From: Streptomyces sp. NBC_00353
GTDB taxonomy: Bacteria; Actinomycetota; Actinomycetes; Streptomycetales; Streptomycetaceae
Direction of reading: 5' to 3'
Assembly (NCBI RefSeq): GCF_036108815.1
Contig: NZ_CP107985.1
Span: 4,030,001 to 4,094,000 of the forward strand
Length of the DNA: 64,000 bases
Under the pieces are notes generated by a model. It did no database searches. It had not been told where the DNA came from and saw nothing but the letters and a program-made list of their open reading frames with translations. The translations under genes and the position numbers were made by a program. Below, piece by piece: positions 16,831 to 24,424 of this stretch; positions within the stretch are counted from its first letter, which is position 1; every line of letters starts with the position of its first letter.

Positions 16831-18482
16831 AGGACGGCGTGAACGGCGTCGCGCTCGGCGTCTTCATCTTCTTCTTCCTGGCCGTCACGGTCATCGGCTT
16901 CATGGCCGCGCGCTGGCGCAAGGCCGAGAACGAGGCCAGCCTCGACGAATGGGGGCTGGGCGGACGGTCGTTCGGCACCTGGGTCACCTGGTTCCTGCTC
17001 GGCGGCGACCTGTACACCGCGTACACCTTCGTCGCCGTCCCTGCCGCGATCTACGCGGCGGGCGCGGCCGGCTTCTTCGCGGTCCCGTACACCATCCTCG
17101 TGTACCCGCTGATCTTCACCTTCCTGCCGCGGCTGTGGTCGGTGTCGCACAAGCACGGGTACGTCACCACCTCGGACTTCGTCCGCGGCCGCTTCGGATC
17201 GAAGGGGCTCTCGCTGGCGGTCGCCGTCACCGGCATCCTCGCCACGATGCCGTACATCGCGCTCCAGCTCGTCGGTATCCAGGCGGTACTGGACGTGATG
17301 GGCGTCGGCGGCGGCGAGACCACGCACTGGTTCGTCAAGGACCTGCCGCTGCTGATCGCGTTCGCGGTGCTCGCCGCGTACACGTACTCCTCCGGGCTGC
17401 GGGCCCCCGCACTGATCGCGTTCGTCAAGGACGGCCTGATCTACCTGGTCATCGCGGTGGCGATCATCTACATCCCGATCAAGCTGGGCGGCTTCGACGA
17501 CATCTTCGCCAAGGCCGGCGAGGCGTTCTCGCAGACCAACCCCGCAACCGGCAAGCCGCGCGGCGCGCTCGCGCCGGCCGACCCGGGCCAATGGGGCTAC
17601 GCCACCCTGGCCCTGGGTTCGGCGCTCGCGCTCTTCATGTATCCGCACTCGATCACGGCGACGCTCTCCAGCCGCAGCCGTGACGTGATCCGGCGCAACA
17701 CCACCATCCTGCCGCTGTACTCGCTGATGCTGGGCCTGCTGGCACTGCTCGGCTTCATGGCGATCGCCGCCGGGGTCAAGGTGCAGAACGGGCAGCTGGC
17801 GATCCCGCAGCTGTTCGAGAACATGTTCCCCGACTGGTTCGCCGGGGTGGCGTTCGCCGCGATCGGTATCGGCGCGCTGGTGCCCGCCGCGATCATGTCG
17901 ATCGCAGCCGCCAACCTCTTCACCCGGAACATCTACAAGGACTTCCTGAAGCCCGACGCGACCCCGGCCCAGGAGACGAAGGTCTCCAAGCTGGTGTCGC
18001 TGCTGGTGAAGGTCGGTGCGCTCGCCTTCGTCCTCACGATGGACAAGACGGTCGCGATCAACTTCCAGCTGCTGGGCGGGATCTGGATCCTGCAGACGTT
18101 CCCGGCGCTGGTCGGCGGCCTGTTCACCCGGTGGTTCCACCGCTGGGCGCTGCTCGCCGGCTGGGCGGTCGGCATGGTCTACGGCACGCTCGCCGCGTAC
18201 GGGGTGGCGAGCCCGACCCAGGCGCACTTCGGCGGCTCCTCGAAGGAGATCCCGGGGATCGGCGAGATCGGCTACATCGGCCTGACGGCGTTCGTACTGA
18301 ACGTGGTGGTGACGGTGGTGCTGACGTTCGTCCTGAACGCGGTGAAGGCCCCGGCCGGAATCGACGAGACGTCACCGTCCGACTACACGGCGGACGCGGG
18401 CGACCCGGGCGTGAAGGTCGAACTCCCGTTGGCCAGGCCTGAGCCGGCCGGCTCCCCCGACGCGAGCCCGTCGACCAAGTAG
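16827..18482 (+). CDS. Sodium:solute symporter (SSS family, monocarboxylate-type)
   Basis: A 551-residue, roughly 13-helix symporter of the SSS family, most like the MctP/MctC group that imports acetate, pyruvate or similar monocarboxylates with sodium or protons. Family features include the N-terminal EASLDEWGLGGRSFGTWVTW followed by the GGDLYTAYTF sodium-site helix, and SIAAANLFTRNIYKDFLKP in the middle. The substrate is inferred from similarity only. It is coupled to the DUF3311 gene by a four-base overlap. Its TAG stop is formed by the TA and first G of a MITE-like element, so the extreme C-terminus may have been set by that insertion. Confidence 0.87.
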   Translation: MKDGVNGVALGVFIFFFLAVTVIGFMAARWRKAENEASLDEWGLGGRSFGTWVTWFLLGGDLYTAYTFVAVPAAIYAAGAAGFFAVPYTILVYPLIFTFLPRLWSVSHKHGYVTTSDFVRGRFGSKGLSLAVAVTGILATMPYIALQLVGIQAVLDVMGVGGGETTHWFVKDLPLLIAFAVLAAYTYSSGLRAPALIAFVKDGLIYLVIAVAIIYIPIKLGGFDDIFAKAGEAFSQTNPATGKPRGALAPADPGQWGYATLALGSALALFMYPHSITATLSSRSRDVIRRNTTILPLYSLMLGLLALLGFMAIAAGVKVQNGQLAIPQLFENMFPDWFAGVAFAAIGIGALVPAAIMSIAAANLFTRNIYKDFLKPDATPAQETKVSKLVSLLVKVGALAFVLTMDKTVAINFQLLGGIWILQTFPALVGGLFTRWFHRWALLAGWAVGMVYGTLAAYGVASPTQAHFGGSSKEIPGIGEIGYIGLTAFVLNVVVTVVLTFVLNAVKAPAGIDETSPSDYTADAGDPGVKVELPLARPEPAGSPDASPSTK

Positions 18483-18684
18483 GGTCTTTCGTTTGGATCA
18501 GGCCGGATCAGGGAGCGGGGTCCGGTGCGTGCAGCTGCAGGGCGGAGGAAGGAGCCCACGCGGAGCGAATGGGGTCTCCCCTGCTCGAGCGAAGCCGAGA
18601 GCTTGGGGAAAACCGACGACAACGCGGCAGATGTGCGTGCCAGACCCCGCGAGCCCCCCAGCCTGATCCAAGCGAGAGGCCCTA
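18480..18684. repeat. MITE-like palindromic intergenic element with TA flanks
   Basis: A sequence of about 200 bases whose ends are imperfect inverted repeats of some 50 bases. The left end TAGGGTCTTTCGTTTGGATC pairs with the right end GATCCAAGCGAGAGGCCCTA, and similarity continues inward past ATCAGGC and a GGGGTC block. Both ends are bordered by TA (18480-18481 and 18683-18684), as for IS630/Tc1-type target duplication. The middle (about 18573-18610) holds a smaller hairpin around GCTCGAGCGAAGCCGAGAGC that I recall as a common dispersed repeat of Streptomyces. It encodes no protein. It fills most of the 353-base gap before the acetyltransferase gene. Confidence 0.7.
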
Positions 18685-18705
18685 AGCCTGCACGCCAGTG
18701 ATACA

Positions 18706-18754
18706 TGTGGCCCGCCCGACGACGGAGGACAAATCCGTGGCCGGGCGGGCCACA
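18706..18754. terminator. Strong hairpin between the MITE-like element and the acetyltransferase gene
   Basis: A perfect 13-bp inverted repeat (TGTGGCCCGCCCG with CGGGCGGGCCACA) encloses an inner ACGGA/TCCGT stem. It lies downstream of the symporter and could be its terminator, displaced by the insertion at 18480-18684. Confidence 0.65.
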
Positions 18755-18835
18755 CCGGTTTCGGTCAGGAGCGGCACCCCTGGTGCCCCTGGGCGCGCAC
18801 CCCGCGCCCCGCGCCCCGTACGGCAGACTTCCGCC

Positions 18836-19336
18836 ATGGACATATCGATCAGGGCCGTCGACCCCAGCGAACACCACCTTCTCGGCGAGATCACCGCATT
18901 CGCGTACCTCGACGACGGCCTGCTCGACCTCGGTGCCGACGACCCGTATCTCGAACGACTCCGCGACGTGCCGCGCCGCGCCGCCGAGGCCGACGTGCTC
19001 GTCGCGGTCGGTGCCGACGGCCGGGTACTGGGCGGCGTGACATACGCACCGCCCGGCAACCCGTGGGCCGACATCGCCGGCCCCGACGAGGCCGAATTCC
19101 GGATGCTCGCCGTCGCGCCGGAGGCGCGTGGCCTCGGGGCGGGTGAGGCGCTCGTACGGGCCTGTATCGACCGCGCACGGGGTACGGACGGCGTCGCGCG
19201 GCTCGTCCTGTCGACGCAGCCGGCCATGCTCGGGGCGCACCGCATCTACCGTCGACTGGGCTTCGCACGGACTCCGGAGCGCGACTGGTATCCCATTCCA
19301 GGCCTCCAGCTGCTCACCTACAGCCTCACCCTGTGA
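18836..19336 (+). CDS. GNAT-family N-acetyltransferase
   Basis: A 166-residue acetyltransferase of the GNAT superfamily. The acetyl-CoA binding motif A is visible as FRMLAVAPEARGLGAGEALV, and motif B as STQPAMLGAHRIYRRLGF. The product uses acetyl-CoA to acetylate an amine on a small molecule or protein; the acceptor cannot be told. ATG 18836 is used because it begins the family-like strand MDISIRAVDPSEH. It stands alone between the upstream hairpin and its own terminator hairpin at 19354-19387. Confidence 0.85.
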   Translation: MDISIRAVDPSEHHLLGEITAFAYLDDGLLDLGADDPYLERLRDVPRRAAEADVLVAVGADGRVLGGVTYAPPGNPWADIAGPDEAEFRMLAVAPEARGLGAGEALVRACIDRARGTDGVARLVLSTQPAMLGAHRIYRRLGFARTPERDWYPIPGLQLLTYSLTL

Positions 19337-19346
19337 ACCGCGTACG

Positions 19347-19394
19347 ACACAACATGTGGGGGCTGTCTCATCGGGCGGCCCCCACATGTATGCT
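19347..19394. promoter_or_regulatory. Possible pair of NrdR boxes upstream of nrdA
   Basis: ACACAACATGTGGGGG (19347-19362) and CCCCCACATGTATGCT (19379-19394) share the ACATGT core. Their centres are exactly 32 bp apart, the three-turn spacing usual for paired NrdR boxes. The outer halves match the ACACAA-type consensus only partly. They coincide with the arms of a terminator-like hairpin, so the resemblance may be incidental. Confidence 0.4.
19354..19387. terminator. Terminator hairpin after the acetyltransferase gene
   Basis: ATGTGGGGGC and GCCCCCACAT form a perfect 10-bp stem with a 14-base loop, 17 bases after the acetyltransferase stop and ahead of the riboswitch. Confidence 0.6.
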
Positions 19395-19400
19395 CGTGCT

Positions 19401-19504
19401 CGCTGTCGCCGCAGGGAAATCCGGTGTGAATCCGGAACTGTCCCGCAACGGTGTGATCGGTGTACTTTTGCGCACCCTGTAAGTCCGAGGACCTGCCGAC
19501 AGCG
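19401..19504 (+). ncRNA. Cobalamin (adenosyl-B12) riboswitch of nrdAB
   Basis: The conserved core GCAGGGAAATCCGGTGTGAA (from 19411), continuing TCCGGAACTGTCCCGCAACGG, and the B12 box AAGTCCGAGGACCTGCC (from 19481) are all present. The closing P1 helix pairs CGCTGTCG (19401-19408) with CGACAGCG (19497-19504). An 8-bp hairpin GCGTCCGG/CCGGACGC (19504-19529) right after it is a candidate expression platform. In S. coelicolor this element turns off the class Ia reductase genes when B12 can support the B12-dependent class II enzyme. Confidence 0.95.
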
Positions 19505-19657
19505 CGTCCGGCTCGACCGATCCGGACGCCCAGACGTCCGGGCCTCGCGGATGGGCCGGTGGACGCCGCACGGAGTGCTGCCCTCTTTTCCGGGCCCGCC
19601 TCTGCCCGGCTGCCCCGCTCCCCGCCCGGCCCCGAGCCGAGCGAGGGAGAGCACCAC

Positions 19658-22054
19658 ATGACCATCGCGCCAGCCGATCCGGCTTCAGTCGCCGAGTCCA
19701 CGGGAACCGCGAACGACGGACCCGGGACCGCACTGCTGCGGACCCTGACCGACCTCACCGTCGATCTGCCCGACACCGACCCCGGTCGCGTCGCCGCAGC
19801 CGCGCTGCGCGGGCGCAACGCCCGGTCGGACGAAGCAGAGTTGCGTTCGCTGGCCACCGAGGCCGCCGCAGGTCTGATCTCCGAGGACCCCGCGTACTCC
19901 CGGCTCGCCGCCCGCCTCCTCACCCGCACCATCGCGGACGAGGCGGCCGGTCAGGGCGCGGTGTCCTTCTCCGCCTCGGTCTCCGTCGGCCACCGCGAAG
20001 GTCTGATCGCGGACCGCACGGCCGCGTTCGTGGCGCTCCACGCGGCCCGGCTCGACGCGCTGGTCGAGCAGTCGCTCGCCGACGGCGCCGACGACCGGTT
20101 CGGCTACTTCGGGCTGCGGACGCTGCACAGCCGCTATCTGCTGCGCCACCCGCACACCCGTCAGGTCATCGAGACGCCACAGCACTTCATGCTGCGGGTC
20201 GCGGCCGGTCTCGCCGAGGACGACTCGGCGCGCGCAGTGGACGAGGTCGCCTCGCTGTACGGCCTGATGAGCCGTCTCGACTACCTCCCGTCCTCCCCCA
20301 CACTCTTCAACTCCGGCACCCGGCACCCGCAGATGTCCTCCTGCTATCTGCTGGACTCGCCGCTGGACGAGCTCGACTCGATCTACGACCGCTACCACCA
20401 GGTGGCACGGCTCTCCAAGCACGCGGGCGGCATCGGCCTCTCGTACTCCCGGATCCGCGCCCGCGGTTCGCTGATCCGCGGCACCAACGGGCACTCCAAC
20501 GGCATCGTGCCGTTCCTGAAGACACTCGACGCCTCGGTCGCCGCGGTGAACCAGGGCGGCCGCCGCAAGGGCGCCGCCGCCGTCTACCTGGAGACGTGGC
20601 ACGCGGACATCGAGGAGTTCCTGGAGCTGCGCGACAACACCGGTGAGGACCAGCGGCGTACGCACAACCTCAACCTGGCGCACTGGATCCCGGACGAGTT
20701 CATGCGCCGGGTCGACACGGACGGCGACTGGTCGCTGTTCTCGCCCGCTGACGTGCCCGAGCTGGTCGACCTGTGGGGCGACGAGTTCGACGCCGCGTAC
20801 CGGGCCGCCGAGGCCAAGGGCCTGGCCCGCAAGTCGATGCCGGCGCGTGAGCTGTACGGCCGGATGATGCGGACCCTCGCGCAGACCGGCCAGGGCTGGA
20901 TGACCTTCAAGGACGCCTCCAACCGGACCGCGAACCAGACCGCCGAGCCGGGCCGCGTCGTCCACTCGTCGAACCTGTGCACCGAGATCCTCGAAGTCAC
21001 CGACGACGGCGAGACGGCCGTCTGCAACCTCGGTTCGGTCAATCTCGGGGCGTTCGTGGCCGACGGTGGGATCGACTGGGAGCGGCTGGACTCCACCGTC
21101 CGTACCGCCGTGACGTTCCTCGACCGGGTCGTCGACATCAACTTCTACCCGACCGAGCAGGCCGGCCGGTCCAACGCTCGCTGGCGCCCGGTGGGTCTGG
21201 GCGCGATGGGGCTCCAGGACGTCTTCTTCCAGCTGCGGCTGCCGTTCGACTCCCCCGAGGCCCGCGCGCTCTCCACGAAGATCTCCGAGCGGATCATGCT
21301 CGCCGCGTACGAGGCGTCCTGCGACCTCGCCGAGCGGTCCGGTCCGCTGCCCGCCTGGTCCGAGACGCGCGCCGCCCGCGGTGTGCTGCACCCCGACCAC
21401 TACGCCACCGAGCTGACCTGGCCGGAGCGCTGGGAGGCGCTGCGCGCCCGGATCGCGAAGACCGGCATGCGCAACTCGCTGCTGCTGGCGATCGCGCCGA
21501 CCGCCACGATCGCCTCGATCGCCGGGGTGTACGAGTGCATCGAGCCGCAGGTCTCCAACCTCTTCAAGCGCGAGACGCTCAGCGGTGAGTTCCTCCAGGT
21601 CAACGCGTATCTGGTGGATGAGCTGAAGAAGCTCGGCGTGTGGGACGCGCGGACCCGTGAGGCGCTGCGCGAGGCGAGCGGCTCGGTGCAGGGGTTCGCC
21701 TGGATCCCGGAGGACGTACGGGCGTTGTACCGCACGGCGTGGGAGATCCCGCAGCGCGGACTGATCGACATGGCGGCGGCGCGTACGCCGTTCCTCGACC
21801 AGAGCCAGTCACTGAACCTGTTCCTGGAGACGCCGACGATCGGCAAGCTCTCCTCGATGTACGCGTACGCCTGGAAGCAGGGGCTGAAGACGACGTACTA
21901 CCTGCGCTCGCGCCCGGCGACCCGGATCGCCCGCGCGGCATCCGGCCGGGCCGCGGCCGCCGCCCCCATTCCCGTACAGCAGGCAGCGGCTCCCGACGCG
22001 GACGCGATCGCCTGCTCCCTCGAAAACCCCGAGTCCTGCGAGGCCTGCCAGTAA
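19658..22054 (+). CDS. nrdA: Class Ia ribonucleotide reductase large subunit NrdA
   Basis: A 798-residue catalytic subunit that reduces ribonucleoside diphosphates to deoxyribonucleotides. The active-site cysteines are seen in HPQMSSCYLLDSP, SSNLCTEILE and TAVCNLGSVNLG. The C-terminal shuttle pair is C794 and C797 in ESCEACQ, which receives electrons from thioredoxin or a similar donor. The N-terminal 60 or so residues are variable and may include a degenerate ATP-cone. ATG 19658 has GAGGGAGAG upstream and follows the riboswitch by 153 bases. The stop overlaps the nrdB ATG by one base. Regulation by B12 through the riboswitch is expected, and NrdR control is possible. Confidence 0.95.
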   Translation: MTIAPADPASVAESTGTANDGPGTALLRTLTDLTVDLPDTDPGRVAAAALRGRNARSDEAELRSLATEAAAGLISEDPAYSRLAARLLTRTIADEAAGQGAVSFSASVSVGHREGLIADRTAAFVALHAARLDALVEQSLADGADDRFGYFGLRTLHSRYLLRHPHTRQVIETPQHFMLRVAAGLAEDDSARAVDEVASLYGLMSRLDYLPSSPTLFNSGTRHPQMSSCYLLDSPLDELDSIYDRYHQVARLSKHAGGIGLSYSRIRARGSLIRGTNGHSNGIVPFLKTLDASVAAVNQGGRRKGAAAVYLETWHADIEEFLELRDNTGEDQRRTHNLNLAHWIPDEFMRRVDTDGDWSLFSPADVPELVDLWGDEFDAAYRAAEAKGLARKSMPARELYGRMMRTLAQTGQGWMTFKDASNRTANQTAEPGRVVHSSNLCTEILEVTDDGETAVCNLGSVNLGAFVADGGIDWERLDSTVRTAVTFLDRVVDINFYPTEQAGRSNARWRPVGLGAMGLQDVFFQLRLPFDSPEARALSTKISERIMLAAYEASCDLAERSGPLPAWSETRAARGVLHPDHYATELTWPERWEALRARIAKTGMRNSLLLAIAPTATIASIAGVYECIEPQVSNLFKRETLSGEFLQVNAYLVDELKKLGVWDARTREALREASGSVQGFAWIPEDVRALYRTAWEIPQRGLIDMAAARTPFLDQSQSLNLFLETPTIGKLSSMYAYAWKQGLKTTYYLRSRPATRIARAASGRAAAAAPIPVQQAAAPDADAIACSLENPESCEACQ

Positions 22055-23067
22055 TGAGCAACACCGAGAAGAACCTGCTCGACCCGGGCTTCGAACTGAC
22101 CCTGCGACCCATGCGCTACCCGGACTTCTACGAGCGCTACCGCGATGCGATCAAGAACACCTGGACGGTCGAGGAGGTCGACCTCCACTCCGACGTGGCC
22201 GACCTCGCCAAGCTGTCCCCCGGCGAGCAGCACATGATCGGCCGGCTCGTCGCGTTCTTCGCGACCGGCGACTCGATCGTGTCGAACAACCTCGTGCTGA
22301 CGCTGTACAAGCACATCAACTCCCCCGAGGCGCGGCTGTATCTGTCGCGGCAGCTCTTCGAGGAGGCCGTGCACGTCCAGTTCTATCTGACGCTGCTCGA
22401 CACGTATCTGCCCGACCCGGATGACCGCTCGGCAGCCTTCGACGCGGTCGAGGAGATCCCGTCCATCCGCGAGAAGGCGCAGTTCTGCTTCAAGTGGATG
22501 GACTCGGTGGAGAAGATCGAGCGGCTGGAGACGAAGGCCGACCGCCGTCGCTTCCTGCTGAACCTGATCTGCTTCGCGGCGTGCATCGAGGGGCTGTTCT
22601 TCTACGGCGCGTTCGCGTACGTCTACTGGTTCCGCTCGCGCGGCCTGCTGCACGGTCTCGCCACAGGGACCAACTGGGTCTTCCGCGACGAGACGATGCA
22701 TATGAACTTCGCGTTCGAGGTCGTGGACACCGTCCGCAAGGAGGAGCCCGACCTCTTCGACGACGAACTCCAGCAGCAGGTCACCGACATGCTGAAGGAG
22801 GCCGTCGACGCGGAGCTGCAGTTCGGCCGTGACCTGTGCGGCGACGGTCTGCCGGGCATGAACACCGAGTCGATGCGCGAGTACCTGCAGTGCGTGGCCG
22901 ACCAGCGGCTCGCCCGGCTCGGCTTCCCGACGGTCTACGGCTCCGAGAACCCGTTCTCGTTCATGGAGTTGCAGGGTGTCCAGGAGCTGACGAACTTCTT
23001 CGAGCGCCGCCCGTCGGCGTACCAGGTGGCGGTGGAGGGCTCGGTCGCCTTCGACGACGACTTCTAG
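22054..23067 (+). CDS. nrdB: Class Ia ribonucleotide reductase small subunit NrdB
   Basis: A 337-residue di-iron radical subunit. Iron ligands and the radical tyrosine are in place: D73 in FFATGDSIVSNN, then E104, H107 and Y111 in LFEEAVHVQFY. Further ligands follow in ACIEGLFFYGAFA and RDETMHMNFAFE. The tyrosine at position 111 argues for a class Ia-type tyrosyl radical rather than the Phe-containing class Ic form. The ATG overlaps the nrdA stop (TAATG). The C-terminus ends in acidic SVAFDDDF, the usual peptide that docks into NrdA. A small opposing gene overlaps the last four bases. Confidence 0.95.
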   Translation: MSNTEKNLLDPGFELTLRPMRYPDFYERYRDAIKNTWTVEEVDLHSDVADLAKLSPGEQHMIGRLVAFFATGDSIVSNNLVLTLYKHINSPEARLYLSRQLFEEAVHVQFYLTLLDTYLPDPDDRSAAFDAVEEIPSIREKAQFCFKWMDSVEKIERLETKADRRRFLLNLICFAACIEGLFFYGAFAYVYWFRSRGLLHGLATGTNWVFRDETMHMNFAFEVVDTVRKEEPDLFDDELQQQVTDMLKEAVDAELQFGRDLCGDGLPGMNTESMREYLQCVADQRLARLGFPTVYGSENPFSFMELQGVQELTNFFERRPSAYQVAVEGSVAFDDDF

Positions 23068-23276
23068 ACCCTGACGCCGACCCGGGGATACGGGCGCCGC
23101 GTGGCCGTGACCGGCTGCGCGGCGCCTGCCGTTTCCGGGGGCTCCGCCCGCCGTTCGTGCTCTGCGGCGCGCAGCTCACGGTCGATCCGGCGCTCCCGTG
23201 CGAGCCCGATGAGTGCGGGCAGCAGAACGAGACCGAAAACTGCTGCTATGGCCAGGAAGTTCATGAATGTGTTCAT
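23064..23276 (-). CDS. Small single-pass membrane protein
   Basis: A 70-residue protein beginning MNTFMNFLAIAAVFGLVLLP, one N-terminal transmembrane helix, followed by a highly charged stretch (ARERRIDRELRAAEHERRAE) and a proline/threonine-rich tail. ATG 23276 has GTAGAGG immediately upstream, and its amino-acid pattern is typical of real Streptomyces small membrane proteins. Nothing points to a function. It lies in the gap between nrdB and nrdS on the opposite strand, overlapping the nrdB end by four bases and diverging from nrdS across 81 bases. Confidence 0.6.
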   Translation of the reverse strand: MNTFMNFLAIAAVFGLVLLPALIGLARERRIDRELRAAEHERRAEPPETAGAAQPVTATRRPYPRVGVRV

Positions 23277-23357
23277 GCCTCTACTGTCGTCCGCGCGGCC
23301 GCATTCCGGCAGTGGCAGGACTGCCACACAGCATCGAATTGCTGCCACACTGACGTC

Positions 23358-24332
23358 ATGCTGAAGAATGTCGCCGCTCTCCTGCTGGACGAGGTCCACC
23401 CCTTCGAACTCGGCGTGCTGTGCGAGGTGTTCGGCCTCGACCGCAGCGACGAGGGTCTGCCGGTCCACGATTTCGCGGTGGTCTCCGCGGAAGGCCCGGT
23501 ACTGCAGACCCATGCCGGATTCACCATCAGCACACCGCACGGACTCGACCGGCTGGAGGAGGCCGACCTCGTCGCCGTACCGGCCGGCAGTCACTTCATG
23601 GACCGGGAGTACCCCGAGGAGGTCCTGGACGCCCTGCGCCGCGCGGTGGACCGCGGGGCGCGCGTGCTGAGCGTCTGCTCCGGTGCGTACGTCCTCGGCG
23701 CGGCCGGGCTGCTGGACGGCCGCCGCTGCACCACCCACTGGCGCCACAGCACCGAGCTGGCCCGCCGCTTCCCGCGGGCCGTCGTCGAGCCCGATGTGCT
23801 GTACGTGGACGAGGGGTCGGTCATCACCTCGGCGGGCACCGCCGCCGGGATCGACGCCTGTCTGCATCTGGTCCGTCAGGCGCACGGCCCCGATGTCGCC
23901 AATGCCATCGCCCGCCGTATGGTGGTGCCGCCGCACCGGGACGGCGGCCAGGCACAGTACATCAAGCGCCCGCTGCCGCGCTCCGCGTGCGACACGGTCG
24001 GCGGGACGCTCGCCTGGATGGAGCGCCATCTCGACCAGGAGATGACCGTCGAGCAGCTCGCCGCCCAGGCGCACATGTCACCGCGCACGTTCGCACGCCG
24101 CTTCCAGCAGGAGACCGGCACCACCCCGTACCGCTGGCTGCTACGACAACGAGTCCTGCTGGCACAGCATTTGCTGGAGACCTCCGATGAAACGATGGAC
24201 GTGATCGCCGGCCGAACCGGTTTCGGAAACGCCGCCGCGCTGCGTCATCAGTTCGTCAAGTCCCTCGGGACCACTCCGAATTCCTACCGCCGCACATTCC
24301 GTGGCCCGATGCCCGTCTCCGAAGCCGCCTGA
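23358..24332 (+). CDS. nrdS: AraC-family regulator with GATase1/DJ-1-like domain (NrdS-like)
   Basis: A 324-residue regulator with two parts. Residues 1 to about 190 form a DJ-1/PfpI-like amidotransferase fold with the nucleophile-elbow sequence VLSVCSGAYVLGAAGLL. The rest is an AraC-type double helix-turn-helix (MTVEQLAAQAHMSPRTFARR, then a second motif around DVIAGRTGFGNAAALRHQF). In S. coelicolor the third gene of nrdABS encodes an AraC-like protein of this kind, so the symbol is given by position and type. Here a small gene on the other strand lies between nrdB and this gene. Its direct target is unknown. Confidence 0.8.
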   Translation: MLKNVAALLLDEVHPFELGVLCEVFGLDRSDEGLPVHDFAVVSAEGPVLQTHAGFTISTPHGLDRLEEADLVAVPAGSHFMDREYPEEVLDALRRAVDRGARVLSVCSGAYVLGAAGLLDGRRCTTHWRHSTELARRFPRAVVEPDVLYVDEGSVITSAGTAAGIDACLHLVRQAHGPDVANAIARRMVVPPHRDGGQAQYIKRPLPRSACDTVGGTLAWMERHLDQEMTVEQLAAQAHMSPRTFARRFQQETGTTPYRWLLRQRVLLAQHLLETSDETMDVIAGRTGFGNAAALRHQFVKSLGTTPNSYRRTFRGPMPVSEAA

Positions 24333-24424
24333 TCCACATCGGGCCTGACCTCCGATCATTCGTCCAACCATTTTCCACATCAGTCCATGGACCACGGGCC
24401 CCGCTGCCCGCAAGGGTCGGGCGC

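Noticed and set aside
24381..24396. Possible dre site (CAGTCCATGGACCACG) before the GH20 gene
   Set aside because: Only the right half GACCA matches; aligned to the palindrome it keeps about half of the positions, no better than chance in this region.
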